64,000 nt of DNA from the NCBI GenBank assembly GCA_900073065.1, contig FJOG01000025.1:496001-560000 (forward strand), in the 5' to 3' direction. The notes below the pieces were generated by a model. It worked only from the letters and a program-made list of their open reading frames with translations. It had not been told where the DNA came from and did no database searches. Shown here piece after piece: positions 12,955 to 23,663 of this stretch; positions within the stretch are counted from its first letter, which is position 1, and the number at the start of each line of letters is the position of its first letter. The position numbers and the translations under genes were made by a program. Source of the stretch: Phialocephala subalpina (taxonomy: Eukaryota; Ascomycota; Leotiomycetes; Helotiales; Mollisiaceae).

Positions 12955-14397
12955 ATGGTGCCCAACCAGGCGCCTCCCACGACTGCAACAGTTACCGAAC
13001 CTCTCCCTCCTCTCACACGCAGTACAACTCTGCCAGCATATCCTCGAACCACTACCGATCGGTCCCTCCTCACCCCCGAAGATGCTATCTACCAGGGCTC
13101 ACCACCACGACGCCTGACAGAAGTGCGCGTTCCCAATGGACCAAGTATTGCTGCACGATTACCTAGAGAGAGGCATACAGTAAGGAATCGAAGCGCAAGC
13201 AGGAGAAGGAAGGGAGTCTGGAAGAAATTGCTCTGGGTGAAGCAATCATGTCCGTCCCAATTCTACAACTTCTACAAGCTATCTTAACACTTTGCAGACC
13301 CAGACAATTACACCGACCAAGCAACCTTCCTCGAACACCTCCAGCGAAATCCACGGCTTCAGCCCTACGACTTCTGGCCCCTCGTCGCAGATTCAACAGT
13401 CATCGTCCAACACGTCTGCTCCGTCATAATCTTCATCGTCTGTTTTGTCGGCATCTATGAGAAAGGTATATCCCCCGGAGCAGTAGTAGGATGGGGATCT
13501 TTCGGCACACTCCTAGGATGGGGAATCTGGGATTGGTGGGTAGGACAAGAAGATTCTAAACCTTCACCACCGATCCTCACCCAACCAGCCTCAGCATCTA
13601 GTTCTGTCTCCAACCTCAATATCCCACAAAATGGTTTAGCAGCACGACACTCACACTCCGCATCCGCCTCCTCAATACATTCCACAGCATCTCAAGTTCC
13701 TACTCCTCGAACAGCTCCTACCAATTTCTCACCAAACTCCAACCCCCTCTCCCCACGAACATCCCTCCGTCTCAGTACCGCGAAATCAGCCCTCCTAATC
13801 TATTTCACCCTCCTCGGCCTCTCACCAATCCTCAAATCATTAACTGAATCTACTTCCGCGGATTCCATCTGGGCAATGTCCTTCATGCTCTTCGCAATCA
13901 ATATCTTCTTTTTCGACTATGGGACCCCTGCTGTGTCGTCTTCTTCTATGAAAGCGGGGATTAAGAATATACCAGCGAGCCTGAGCACGAATGCTGCTTT
14001 GATGGCTTCCACAGTCCTTGCGTCGCGATTACCTAGCACCGGCCAAGTCTTCAGCCTGACTCTTTTCAGTATTGAAGTCTTTGGCCTCTTTCCAGTCTTT
14101 AGACGATATGCTAGACAGCGTACATGGAGAGGACATGTAGCTCTTACTACAGCCCTGGTACTAGGAGCAGGAGGCGGGATAGGTGTCATACTTGGGAGGG
14201 GAGGAGATGGAGAAGGGATATGGGATTGGCCGTGGAAGAGTGGACTTATGGGGTTGGTTATTGGGGTCGTTATTACAGGTCTCGCGATGGGGGGGTGTAG
14301 TTGGTGGTTGATTGGGTTACAGAAGTATAAGAATGAGATTCATGGGCCGTGGGATCCTGCAAGACCCATCATTCGCAGGCACTGGGAGGAGTATTAG
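12955..14397 (+). CDS. GPI2: GPI2/PIG-C subunit of GPI-GlcNAc transferase
   Basis: Two exons, 12955-13249 and 13298-14397 (48-nt intron), encode about 464 residues. The family forms part of the ER-membrane complex that transfers GlcNAc from UDP-GlcNAc to phosphatidylinositol, the first step of GPI-anchor synthesis. Diagnostic sequence spans the splice junction: KKLLWVKQSYPDNYTD, then RPYDFWPLVA-like QPYDFWPLVADSTVIVQH. Multiple membrane segments follow. A Ser-rich insertion of about 90 residues separates the early and late membrane regions, as is usual in filamentous fungi. The conserved later part reads LLGLSPILKSLTESTS, then FDYGTPAVSSS and SLSTNAALMASTVLASRL. The ATG at 12955 is the only one in frame upstream of the zone. 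The frame is open and undamaged. It converges with the small secreted-protein gene at 14640. Confidence 0.93.
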
Positions 14398-14545
14398 TGT
14401 AGCCAAACTCATAAGTTCGATATTCGAGAGATCACTGAAGTGTGGAGATGTGATGTGTACGCAAAACTCCATTAATGCAATGCTAAGTAGCAACTCCTCC
14501 CATATGTTCATACCTATACATATATACCACCTTCACAATCTTAGT

Positions 14546-14611
14546 CTCCTTCCTCCTTCCTCCTTCCTCCTTCCTCCTTCCTCCTTCCTCCTTCCTCCTT
14601 CCTCCTTCCTT
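14546..14611. repeat. CCTCCTT heptamer microsatellite
   Basis: About nine near-perfect head-to-tail copies of a 7-bp pyrimidine unit (CCTCCTT) lie between the convergent 3' ends of GPI2 and the small secreted-protein gene. A seven-base unit in non-coding DNA can vary in copy number without affecting either reading frame. Confidence 0.9.
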
Positions 14612-14639
14612 CTAGTATCTACCCCTCCCCTCATACCCC

Positions 14640-15049
14640 TTAGTAATCCCAACACGACCTCCCATTACTTCCCACCCAACAATCCTCAACACCACCACAA
14701 CCCGAGGGTTTCCCCGCGATATCCCCGAGAAAATCACCACTGCTATCGTCTGTACACTCTACTCCATTCGGTGAAGTAACTATCATTCGATTCATCAACA
14801 CTTTGTATTCTTGATCGAGCAATATGCGAGAGCGGTCATTAAGAACTGTTCGGAAGTCCCAAGTTGAACCACAAGTTGAACCCAACGCAGCAGAATCAGA
14901 AGCAAAGGCAACTAACTAATTGTTCCAGCTCCAGTCGAGCCTGCTCCAGTTCCTTCTTTTCTGGTCTCAATGTCTCTCGATTCGATTGGTGCCGCTATGA
15001 TGGCCGAGATGATTGCCAAAGTGGCAAGCAGGATGGTGAGGGTTTGCAT
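14640..15049 (-). CDS. Small secreted four-cysteine protein
   Basis: Exons 15049-14917 and 14845-14640, joined across a 71-nt intron (donor GTTAGT, acceptor CGAACAG), give 112 residues. The first exon is a textbook signal peptide (MQTLTILLATLAIISAIIAA) followed by PIESRD, a plausible cleavage and pro-region. The mature part is short and carries four cysteines near the C-terminus (VECTD, SGCGG, EDCWV, RSCWD), so two disulfides are possible. Size, secretion and cysteines fit the general profile of fungal effector-like or extracellular signalling proteins, but no family is recognised and function is unknown. Without the intron the first exon stops after 44 codons, so simple ORF calling misses it. 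Confidence 0.72.
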
Positions 15050-16118
15050 TTTTGCTGTTTAGGTTTTGAGATAGATAGGGGGAGAGAGATGTGTGGTAAT
15101 TTGATGGAAAAATTTGTTGTGATTTGACTTGAATTATGTCTTGGTGTATAGAACGTTAAGAGAATTAGGTAAAGCTTGACTTTCTTCGAAATGAGTGCTT
15201 GGGCAGTACGAGAGATGCTTTTGCAAAACAAGAAGGGAGTAGCAAACCCGAACAGCAAAACCGAAGACTTATACCTTCTCAACTCCAAATACACATGAAT
15301 CCTCGGTACATCCATCTTCACGATCCACCAAACTTCCTCACTCCCCAAGCTCCATGATTCTTAATCCTGGACTCAACTTCCACAAAAAGGAACAGAAAGA
15401 TCTATATCCCTTCCCCAACCACAGAACCTGGCTTACCGCCAGTAGCCATCACTTGATGATTCGCCATTAAATTAGATTTCAAGCGCCACGCTGCCATTCA
15501 TCCACGAGGACGACGGATGTGAGAGCCATATCTCGTACTCGCGTTGTGTGCTGTATTCCAGCTTCGGTCTCGGACCTCCTTCCACAGGAACAGATCAGAA
15601 AGCAGGAGAAAGGAAGAGGTGGAAATAGAGAAGGGGATTTAGGAGTGAGAACCGAGGAGGAGGGGTTTGAGGCTCCACTTCTCCAACTTTGGAGTTCCAG
15701 ATTCTAGGACTGTTGGAGTCACTAGCAGCCGGTGTGCCGAGAGGGGAGGGTCCAGTGTCAAAGGTAGATCCGGGTGAGGATCTCCCGAGGCCCTTGAAAG
15801 AGCGATGGCTGGTGTGAATGTGATTGATACCATCTGGAATCCTCCTTGTGAAGAAGGATCCTTCTTGAAAGTTTGTTGGGGAGAGAAGAACGAAGGAAGG
15901 TCGAGGTTGAAATACCGAAGTGTGGCGCAAGTGGCGATTTGTGGCTGACCGCAACTTTTCTGGGTTCGCTTGGCATGCTTAACTTCACCTCCTCTCCTCA
16001 TCTCCTTGGACTTCAGCGACACAATCTCTTGGAAAGTCATGAAGCTGTTACATTGAATCGGCCTTATCATATACAATTGGGTTTCCCCAATATTCCAGTA
16101 CAATAGCACCACCATGCC
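15050..16118. other. Intergenic, no gene recognised
   Basis: Overlapping minus-strand frames of up to about 158 codons (15639-16115) were examined. They show no motif, no signal peptide and no supported exon chain, and compete with each other. Nothing else is visible. Confidence 0.45.
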
Positions 16119-17351
16119 TCAAACATCGTATGGACTCTTCACATTCTCCCACGATGCATCCCTCCATCTCAAGGCCCTTCTCTTCTCCTCAAAGAACCCA
16201 TTAAAGACCGCCTTACTCGTCAAATCATTGGTAACTCCCTTCTTCAATTCTTCGTTATCGTCTTTCATTGCCAAGTCCATATGATACCCGAGACCCATGA
16301 CGCAGAAACCGATCAACATGTCGAGCTGCTTAGCATCAAGATCCTTCCTATCTGCACGAACGACCAACACACTCCCAATGTTTCCGAAATACTCGTCGGC
16401 AACAAGTCCCCAGCCAGGATCGTCGAGGTCCAAGATACGCTGCATAGCTGATGCTTCCGGATTTCTGAACACCGAGTCTTCCGTCTTTGCACCAATCGCC
16501 TGGACCGGAAATTTGTGCATCAACAACGGCAACTTCATCTTCTTCGAGATCTGTGTCGGAGATTCTCTGAAAATTGGATGATCAATGCCAATCGACATCT
16601 CCACGAATGTCCCTCGTGCCTTCCTCTCTTCGATACAAGCAATCACTACCGCCTTAATGTTCCTCAACGTCGGTGAACGTCCAAGTCCACTCTCAGCAGT
16701 CTCAATATGTACCCCAGAAATAACCGTCTCAGCCGTCACAACGCTCTTCCCACCCATTAAACCACCAAACGGCAAAGGCTCATCTCCATACCTCCAATAA
16801 TCGAACATCCATCTCAAATCCTCGACTCCGACATCTCTCCACACCGGCTCATCCATCGCACATGCTTGATACTTAGTCGCAAGAACAACCATAGCTCCCC
16901 CCCAATGCCTCTCATATCCCGTCCCCTTCGCCGCTTCATACGCGAAATTATTCACCATCTGCTTTCCTGCTCGCTGATACAGTTGTAATGTATACGGTAG
17001 CTCCTTATTCTGGGTAACGCTCCAGCTCAACAAGGTTCGTACCGGATCGTCTGTTCCAAGGAGATGCTTGAGGTCGGGACGAACGATATCGTGTTCATCA
17101 CGCTCGTATCTGACGAAGCGGAAGGTTGGGGGACCGTTTTCGGCGGGGATGAAGAGACCGAGTGTTGCGTTTGGTTTGCGTGGGGGACGCATTGGAGACC
17201 AGTAGGGCTTGCAGAGGAGGCGGTGGAGGATGACGTTTGAGGCGCGGCAGGTGGGGGAGCAGTAGGCTGCTGGAGAGCATTTTTCGCAGGATGTGTTTGC
17301 GAGGTGGATTTGGCAGGAGGGGCATGGTTGCGGAGGACAAGGTTGTGCCAT
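16119..17351 (-). CDS. MYND zinc-finger protein, paralogue 1 (intact)
   Basis: A single-exon gene of 410 residues. The ATG at 17351 is chosen because the finger follows at once; an in-frame ATG 59 codons upstream adds low-complexity sequence. The N-terminal MYND finger has ligands C10, C13, C22, C25, C31, C35, H43 and C47. MYND fingers usually bind proline-rich peptides and mediate protein-protein contacts. The rest (about residues 60-410) is a domain shared with four neighbours and no known enzyme. Its landmarks are a DLRW block, HPIFRESPTQISKKMKLPLL, GSVLVVRADRKDL before a Q-x5-FC segment, and a C-terminal W..VKSPY. No signal peptide or membrane segment is present, so a cytosolic or nuclear location is inferred. 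This is the cleanest reference copy of the local family. Confidence 0.85.
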   Translation of the reverse strand: MAQPCPPQPCPSCQIHLANTSCEKCSPAAYCSPTCRASNVILHRLLCKPYWSPMRPPRKPNATLGLFIPAENGPPTFRFVRYERDEHDIVRPDLKHLLGTDDPVRTLLSWSVTQNKELPYTLQLYQRAGKQMVNNFAYEAAKGTGYERHWGGAMVVLATKYQACAMDEPVWRDVGVEDLRWMFDYWRYGDEPLPFGGLMGGKSVVTAETVISGVHIETAESGLGRSPTLRNIKAVVIACIEERKARGTFVEMSIGIDHPIFRESPTQISKKMKLPLLMHKFPVQAIGAKTEDSVFRNPEASAMQRILDLDDPGWGLVADEYFGNIGSVLVVRADRKDLDAKQLDMLIGFCVMGLGYHMDLAMKDDNEELKKGVTNDLTSKAVFNGFFEEKRRALRWRDASWENVKSPYDV

Positions 17352-17689
17352 TTTGCGCGGTTGGATGGAGGGAGATTGGATGTGGTTGTGCGGTGGTTGG
17401 TAAAATGAGAACCGTAAGTGCTTGATAGATTTTAGAAGAAGATCGAGTGATCTGACGCTGTTATCGTTGAGGTGAATTCCTTCAAAATTATTGGAGCCGA
17501 GCCTCGCCCCGTCTCTGCTATTTGACAAGGTCGATACGCTATTGACCTCTTTTCATCCGAATCTTGAACAATGCTCCAAATGGGCCTTTGATCTTTGTCG
17601 GCCATAGGCTCTTGATATTTCATAGAATTTCTGGAATCATTATCACACTTCAAGGCTTGGAGGATTTCCTATCAAAGATCTCGCTTGAA

Positions 17690-18230
17690 ATCCCAGAATT
17701 TGCCGAACTTGAAGCGAGCCAATAGCTTGCCAAAAATGAAAAGGAGGTCCAGAATGTCCTTCGCATCTGAGAACAGCCATCGAAAATTCAGGGCAGGCTT
17801 TGTAAAAGAGGCAAAAAAGTACGGAGAGAAACCCCTCCCCACCACCCCCAGTATTTGGCGGCTGTTTGTTGCTTCCAATGTCGGTGAGGGGTTTGTTGAC
17901 ACCCTTCCATCAACATCGGCTTCAACAATTGTTATGTTAGTATCGAGTTGCTCATAATTGCTCGAGTAAAGTCTTTATTTCAAGGCAGCACCACCTAATT
18001 AATCAATTTTTCGAACCCAAATCCTAGCCCAATTTTGCATTTTGCTCGAGTAGCTGATAACTACTTGAGTGAAGAATTTTTTGACAGCAAGCCTGCCAAT
18101 TGTGTCCTTTTTTCTCGAGCCCAAATCCTGGGCCGAAGGTGCGTACAATTTTCGAATCCGAATCCCGGATCGATACAGCTCATAACTCTGTAGGGAAGAG
18201 AAAATGCTTATTTAAATCTATCAAGGGTCC
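17690..18230 (+). repeat. Diverged repeat unit, copy A
   Basis: This unit shares several ordered blocks with the unit at 18690-19115: TTTGCCGAACTTGAAGC, then TTGGCGGCTGTTTGTTG, then CAGCTCATAACT, then CTTATTTAAATCTAT. The intervals between blocks differ, so these are diverged copies of an older duplication. No terminal repeats or transposase were seen. Confidence 0.6.
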
Positions 18231-18689
18231 AAAAGGAGCGAGATTTGGGTAGGCGGGGCTACTTCGGGAGTTGGAGCGACTAGGCTTCGCTTGCTTACTG
18301 GACTGGTATCGATATGGTGCAAACAATCCATCCTTCGAGCGTGCTTTGCGCTGAGTGTACTTCGGATGATGATATGCTATTTATTCTCTTCTTCATTGGA
18401 AGGATAGACGAGTTTCTGGACCTGAATCATGTCTTTGTTTCAAATGAGTTGCAACACATTGGCCATCGATTTTCAATATTCGCAGCCTTCCCTAGGCTTT
18501 GTCTATGGGGTGGGATGAAGCTCAACCAGGGAATACTAGCAAAAAAGAAGAACTGCCAGAGTGTCCTGGCAGGGTTGGGAGATCGAGAGCGCTGCTCGAC
18601 GGATTCTTTCATACGGTCTTATCTTTTAGACTCATGGCAGCATTCTTTTCGGCTTCGAATGCATCCTCTCGACCTTAAGCTTCCTCGCA

Positions 18690-19115
18690 CTAAATTTGCC
18701 GAACTTGAAGCAGCCTCCACTTGAAAAGTTCAAAAGAAGACAGAAGGCTTGGTATCAAGCAAACCCCCAAAAAAGAATGCGGACATATAGGAGACAACGA
18801 GACAACAAGAGGAATGCCCTGGATACCCAGGGTAGTCATATCTTGGCGGCTGTTTGTTGATTCGAATGCCGAAGCCTTCGAGTTCGTTCTCGATAACAGC
18901 CTAGTTAGTAAGGGGTATGTTATGTTCTTTTATTAATTTGACAGTCTCTTTTTGAAGAGGAAGAAGAAGGGGGAGAGGGTTTATCACCAACTAGGGCAAT
19001 GATAGCTGAAGCATGCTCGAGTTGAGCACGCCGGCGTTCTTGAATAGACGTGCCATTACAAGAACCAGCTCATAACTGTGGACTGGACAGAACTTTTCTT
19101 ATTTAAATCTATGAT
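18690..19115 (+). repeat. Diverged repeat unit, copy B
   Basis: This is the second copy of the block series described for 17690-18230, about 0.9-1.0 kb downstream and in the same order. Its last block (CTTATTTAAATCTAT, near 19098) lies about 330 nt before the start of the polyproline gene and could contribute TATA-like sequence to that promoter (inference). Confidence 0.6.
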
Positions 19116-19429
19116 GAGCTTTGGATACCTGCGGGTGAAGGGACAGCATCGGCTTTTTGTGGAGGCCGAGACTCGCTTCTGCCTCTTCCGACCGCACGAT
19201 GGATATCTTGACTTCAATCTTAATCGGAGTCAACAACGACAACTTCAACTTCCCAACTTCAAGGTTTGTCTGCGCTCTACCTCTGTTTTCGCGTTGGTTT
19301 TGTCTTTTCGCGTTCATTGTGTATTCCTTGTTCAACCGTTCATCTACTCAAGAAGAGGATACCAGCAACGTCGCGTCTCGTTCAGCACCGCGTCTCCTTT
19401 GTTCACCCCAGTGCAGCTAGACAATCGAG

Positions 19430-21138
19430 ATGTCTTCTCACCACTTTGGTAAGGTTGGTCCTTTCCCAATCATGTATTGTCCTACGGTATAATATTAACG
19501 TTAAAATAGAGAAAGTTATCAGAATTCATGAGACACCTTCCTCCTCCTCCACCTTCTAGAGCAACTCTATCAATTCCACCCCCTCCACCCCCTCCATCTC
19601 CGCCCCCACCTCCTCCCGATGCGAATTTCCCAGATGCCATGGGTGATCAGGACTATGAAGACTATGAAGAAAAGTACCCTGAGCCTGCCCCACAATTCCC
19701 AAGTCGCCGCCTACGTATTTGGGGCTTTGACAAACCCAAAGGAGAAAGGAGGAAAGAGCTCATGAAGCGTTTCTGCAAGTACGAAGGTTACATAACAGCA
19801 CACATCACTACAGTGAAAGATCCCTCAATGTACCAAGATTTTGGGGTCATTGTCTTTGACGATCCAGGATATGCCATGCTGGCAATGTGGCGATACAACT
19901 ATGAAAGACCTGACGATTCTGAGTACTTGGAATATGCTTTCGGATCACAGCAGTTGGAGAAGCTGGAGAACCCTTCAAGTTACCGCAGACATTACCCTGG
20001 AGTGGATCTGTTCCTGCACTTGATCGCTAACGACACCATTGAGCACCGGTTGGAGGATCTGGAGGATCGGTAAGAAACTCCTCCCTTTCCAATCTCCCAG
20101 CTTTGCCTGGACTTTCACAGTCCATCTTCTAGTATATTGGAAACTGTATACCTTCATCAAGAAATGCAACACTAACTGTTCTAAAGGATGAATATTCGAG
20201 AAGATGAGGTCAAGAGACGATTGGCTCGCTCATATCTACAAATGTGGGATGAAGCCTGGGAGGAGAATGGTTGTGAGTCAGAGTACAAGATGCCTGGTCG
20301 TATCCTAAAGAAGATCTTCAAGGCAATTGACCGGAACATGGGCGACATCGAGGATTTTCGTGAAGACTTCAGTGCCATTCAAGTAAGTCAGAGGTTACCC
20401 GGTGCTTGCAATGTCTCAACCTTACTAGGACATTCTCTGGACACTTGCTTGGAATAGTCACGAATGCTAATAAACTCATAGGATCTCCGCCCCTCAGAGG
20501 AAGACACCACCAAAAAGAGACGAAATCGGACAATCTACTTGACTGCCATAGCAAACCTCTACGAGAATCTGCTACACCTGAGCTTCCTGGGCAATGCTAT
20601 GCCGGAGTTGTACCCTCCGCTCACAGACGAGCTTCAGAAATGTTGCGACCAACTCCGCCCCATCCGAAATTCGATCGTGCATATCCTTGGGAGCTTCCTG
20701 GGCCCTTACAAGGGCTGTCATGATATCTTGGACCTTATGGATGATTTCGACTGGTTGAGTGATAAGTATGAGGTAAGTCCTACCTTCCCGGAGCAATACA
20801 CCCTTGCTCATTTTTCGAGAGTTTGAAATGTCCGAACAGACCTGGGGCATTGTATTAGCCGCTTGAATACACGAAATTGGTGCTGACTATGAAAACCTCG
20901 ATGATAGGCATTCGTGGGTCCCGTTTTCGATGGCACCCGGAGAGTACAACAAGATCTGGGAAAGACAAAGAAACAATTTAGGGACTCTTGGAGGGCAGAA
21001 ATGGAGGCGCGAATGGACCGTGTTCGTGAGCTCGAAGAAGGAGAGATTCTAATCGAGGAGCATGATACAGGCAGTGTTGAAGATGGCAAGAATAGTGGGA
21101 GTGTTGCTATGGTTGTCGACAATGCAGATGATGTGTAA
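19430..21138 (+). CDS. Polyproline protein with RRM-like fold, function unknown
   Basis: Five exons (19430-19448, 19523-20069, 20187-20382, 20482-20772, 20908-21138) give 427 residues with every junction in phase. The first exon is a 19-nt micro-exon. The N-terminus contains runs of prolines (residues about 10-35), a typical ligand for SH3, WW or MYND modules. Next comes RRLRIWGFDKPKGERRKEL followed by a block ending FGVIVFDDPGYAMLAMW, which resembles the beta1-alpha1-beta3 layout of an RNA-recognition motif. The remainder is helical and charged, ending in an acidic tail after a REWRAEME-like coiled segment. It lies between two MYND genes, which is notable because MYND fingers bind proline-rich peptides, but this link is inference. 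I recognise no named family. Confidence 0.8.
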
Positions 21139-21798
21139 CAAATATTGCGGATGGGTACAAACGGTCTCGCATGGGAGTAAGTAAGGTACATACCTGGCTT
21201 TGGATATGGTATAACTTCAGGCAGAATTATGTAGGATTGACTTCGAATGGCAGAGACAAGTTACTGTAAGAAACTGCATTGAGCCTTCCGTCTCGCTTAA
21301 TTCCGAGAGATTAAGTTAGAACTTGAAAATCGAGCAGATCTTCTCTAGGCCTTCAGCTAGTAACATTCAAAGAAGCCAGTTAATCATTATGCTTATTGGA
21401 ACACATTAAAAGAAAGTTTGATTTCAAAAAACCGAGATCATAGAAGCAAAAGTCTTCATATCGCTGCAAGCGAGAAAAGGGGGCGGGGTAATGCCAAGAC
21501 ATCTAATGTGGCTGAGAACCCACAGTGGCTGGTACACGAGCCACATCCGTGATGGTTCGTTTTCAACGTCAAGTCAAGCGTTGTCTCTTCACCCAAACAG
21601 CTAGGGGCTACAAAATGCCATATAAGCGTAATTTACAGCTTCACCTTGTTCTCTGGCACATGGTAAGTCACCGATTTCCTTTTTCATTGAGTTCTAGATA
21701 ATGCAATATCCATCTACCAGAGAGGATCATTCGCACGTAAGTTGGTAACGTCCTGAAATGGTCAGCCATTCCAGTGCTCAATTCTCCCCTGTATTCCC
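21139..21798. other. Convergent intergenic, nothing recognised
   Basis: This lies between the 3' end of the polyproline gene and the 3' end of MYND paralogue 2. No additional exon restoring the missing C-terminus of paralogue 2 was found here. Confidence 0.5.
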
Positions 21799-23177
21799 CT
21801 ACCAGACATTGCAGTGCTTCCTAACACCCTTTATAGCCATGTATTCGTCGATAATCCTCTCCCTACCTTCACGAATCTGCTCCTTGTCCAGCTGCGACTC
21901 CCGAACTACCTGCTTTTCGATGGCTGGCTTGATGTGCTTCTTGATGTAGTCTGCCATTGTTCGGACTTGCTCGACGGACAGGTCCTTCTTGTCTTGCCGA
22001 ACTACGATGACCGAGCCTGAGACACACATGTTATCTGCATCCTCATCCTCCTTATTGCCAACCCAGAATTTGCTCCCGACATCAGCGACCGTTGTCAGAA
22101 GTGCTGCCGGTTCGTTGGTGGAGTCAAGAGCTTTGGCGAAATCCCGAGCATTGGTGTAGCGTCCTTTCCATGCTGGATCTAAAGCACATCTGCGAACCAA
22201 GAGAGGGAGATTCATGTGGGCTGAGATCTGTGTAGATGCCGGCGGCTCGTTCAAGTCTTCGCCCTCGTCCTCGTTGAAGAATATCGGGTGGTTGATCAGA
22301 ACTCCAGTCGAAGTATACTGCTCTTTCCTCAAGACTCTGATGTCTCCCAAACAGCTAATCTTCACTCCCTTGACCAACTTCGCATCCTTAGGCATGAATC
22401 GAAGCATCATCCGCTCCCAAAGAGCAGGGTCCCATTGCTCCACCATTCGAAGTCCCCCATATTGAAGCGCATTCCCAAGGCCCTCTCCGTAGTTGACCAG
22501 GAGGTTTTGAAAGACACGAAGGTCTGCGAGGGTGGCGTCCCGATGGCCTGATGTATTTGGGATTCCATGCTGGGAGAACACAGCGATCGGACCTCTCCAG
22601 TCAAACTTGTGCTCGTCTTGGGTGAACTTGAAGATGGCAAGATTGGTTAGGGAACGGCCATCCCAGAAGAAGTTGCTTCGGTGGTACATTGTAACGGTAT
22701 GGTCCAAGTGGAACTTATGCTCGAGGTTGGTGGTGATCGGGACGAAAGAGCCGCTCTCATTAGGACCAAGGATATCAGAGTATGACAATTGTCCACCCAG
22801 TCGCTCGACTTTTTCAATGTGTTGTCTTTCTCGGCTAGCCAGACAAGCTTTGGAGGAAAGGGCTCCTCTGAGAAGAACAGAGCTAGTCTTGCGTCTGCCG
22901 TGGGTCTGCCAGCGTTGAGGGAAGCTTTGAAGGTGGGGCAAACACTTTTATGGTACCGAGCATCTTCATTCTTGCAAGCTTGGGAGCAATACAAAGCGGA
23001 ACCACACACGTTGCAGAGAGTTGCGCCAGTCTTGTTGCACACCGCACATCTCAAGTCAGGACCAGGAGATGCCGATTGCTTTTGAAGACGTCCCTGGGAT
23101 GTTGACTGGGTCGTACTGGTGGTAATCTCGGAGAGCGCAGCAGCAAGGTCTGTGGTTGAGTCTTTCTCAGGTGCCAT
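21799..23177 (-). CDS. MYND zinc-finger protein, paralogue 2 (one apparent frameshift, short C-terminus)
   Basis: The ATG at 23177 starts a finger-bearing protein (ligands C44, C47, C55, C58, C64, C68, H76, C80). The frame is good to KLVWLAEKDNTL, then switches at the A5 run (plus-strand T at 22810-22814). One more A would give a continuous 459-residue protein. After the switch the family domain continues: HKFHLDHTV, a WRGPIAVFSQHG block, DLRVFQNLL, and SGSVIVVRQDKKDLSVEQV. A 41-nt intron could also bridge the frames (weak donor GTGGAC), but it would delete residues that align in length with the paralogues. The C-terminus ends early (HCNVW) and lacks the W..SPY motif found in the other copies. 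It is transcribed away from paralogue 3. Confidence 0.75.
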
Positions 23178-23663
23178 GCTGAAGGTTGGTCTTGTTGAAT
23201 AAGGTAATAGAATTGAAGAAGGCTCTGCGTTGATGTGATGGTGTACTCTCGTGAAGGAGGTGGATGATGAAAAGAAGAGGCTGCGAAAGCTGGAAGAGGT
23301 TGAGCTTAAATAACGCGAGTAGAGATGGGATCCAAGGGGGTTTGGAAATCCGTCAGCTTTGTTGACTTGTTTGCCTTTGCTTGAGATCATTGACGTTTGG
23401 CGGAGACGGTTTGTGGACTAATCGTTGGGTCTTTAAGGATCTTCTTTCAAATTCAGCTTGTCACTCGCTCGACTTCACATCTCTTAGTTTGCCAGCCACG
23501 GAATGCCATTTACCGCCAGCCTCGTTGGCCTTTGGCCAGGAAGCGAGTTCCTCGCACAAAACGAACAATCCTCGCCACACCCCCGCAAAACGACAGGACA
23601 CGATCGCTCGGATTCAAGCCGCAGACCCACGTCGACCACAATCGTCCTAGAGTAGTTCACGAG
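23178..23663. promoter_or_regulatory. Shared divergent promoter region of MYND paralogues 2 and 3
   Basis: 486 bp separate the start codons of two head-to-head paralogues. Any control element here could act on both. I see no clear TATA box or named operator, so the assignment rests on gene orientation only. Confidence 0.5.

Larger units (their letters stand above)
17352..19429. other. 2-kb intergenic region with duplicated non-coding units
   Basis: No gene is supported. Small open frames at 17685-17957 and 18314-18936 belong to two diverged copies of one repeated unit (listed separately) and are unlikely to be coding. Confidence 0.5.

Noticed and set aside
15639..16115. 158-codon minus-strand frame upstream of MYND paralogue 1's 3' end
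   Set aside because: Composition and overlap with other frames suggest non-coding sequence.
18130..18180. Possible tRNA B-box-like words (TTCGAATCC)
   Set aside because: No matching acceptor stem, anticodon loop or A box at the right distance. It lies inside a repeat.
22770..22812. A 41-nt intron that could bridge the frames of MYND paralogue 2
   Set aside because: The donor is weak, the length is below the usual range here, and it would remove residues that match the paralogues in length.
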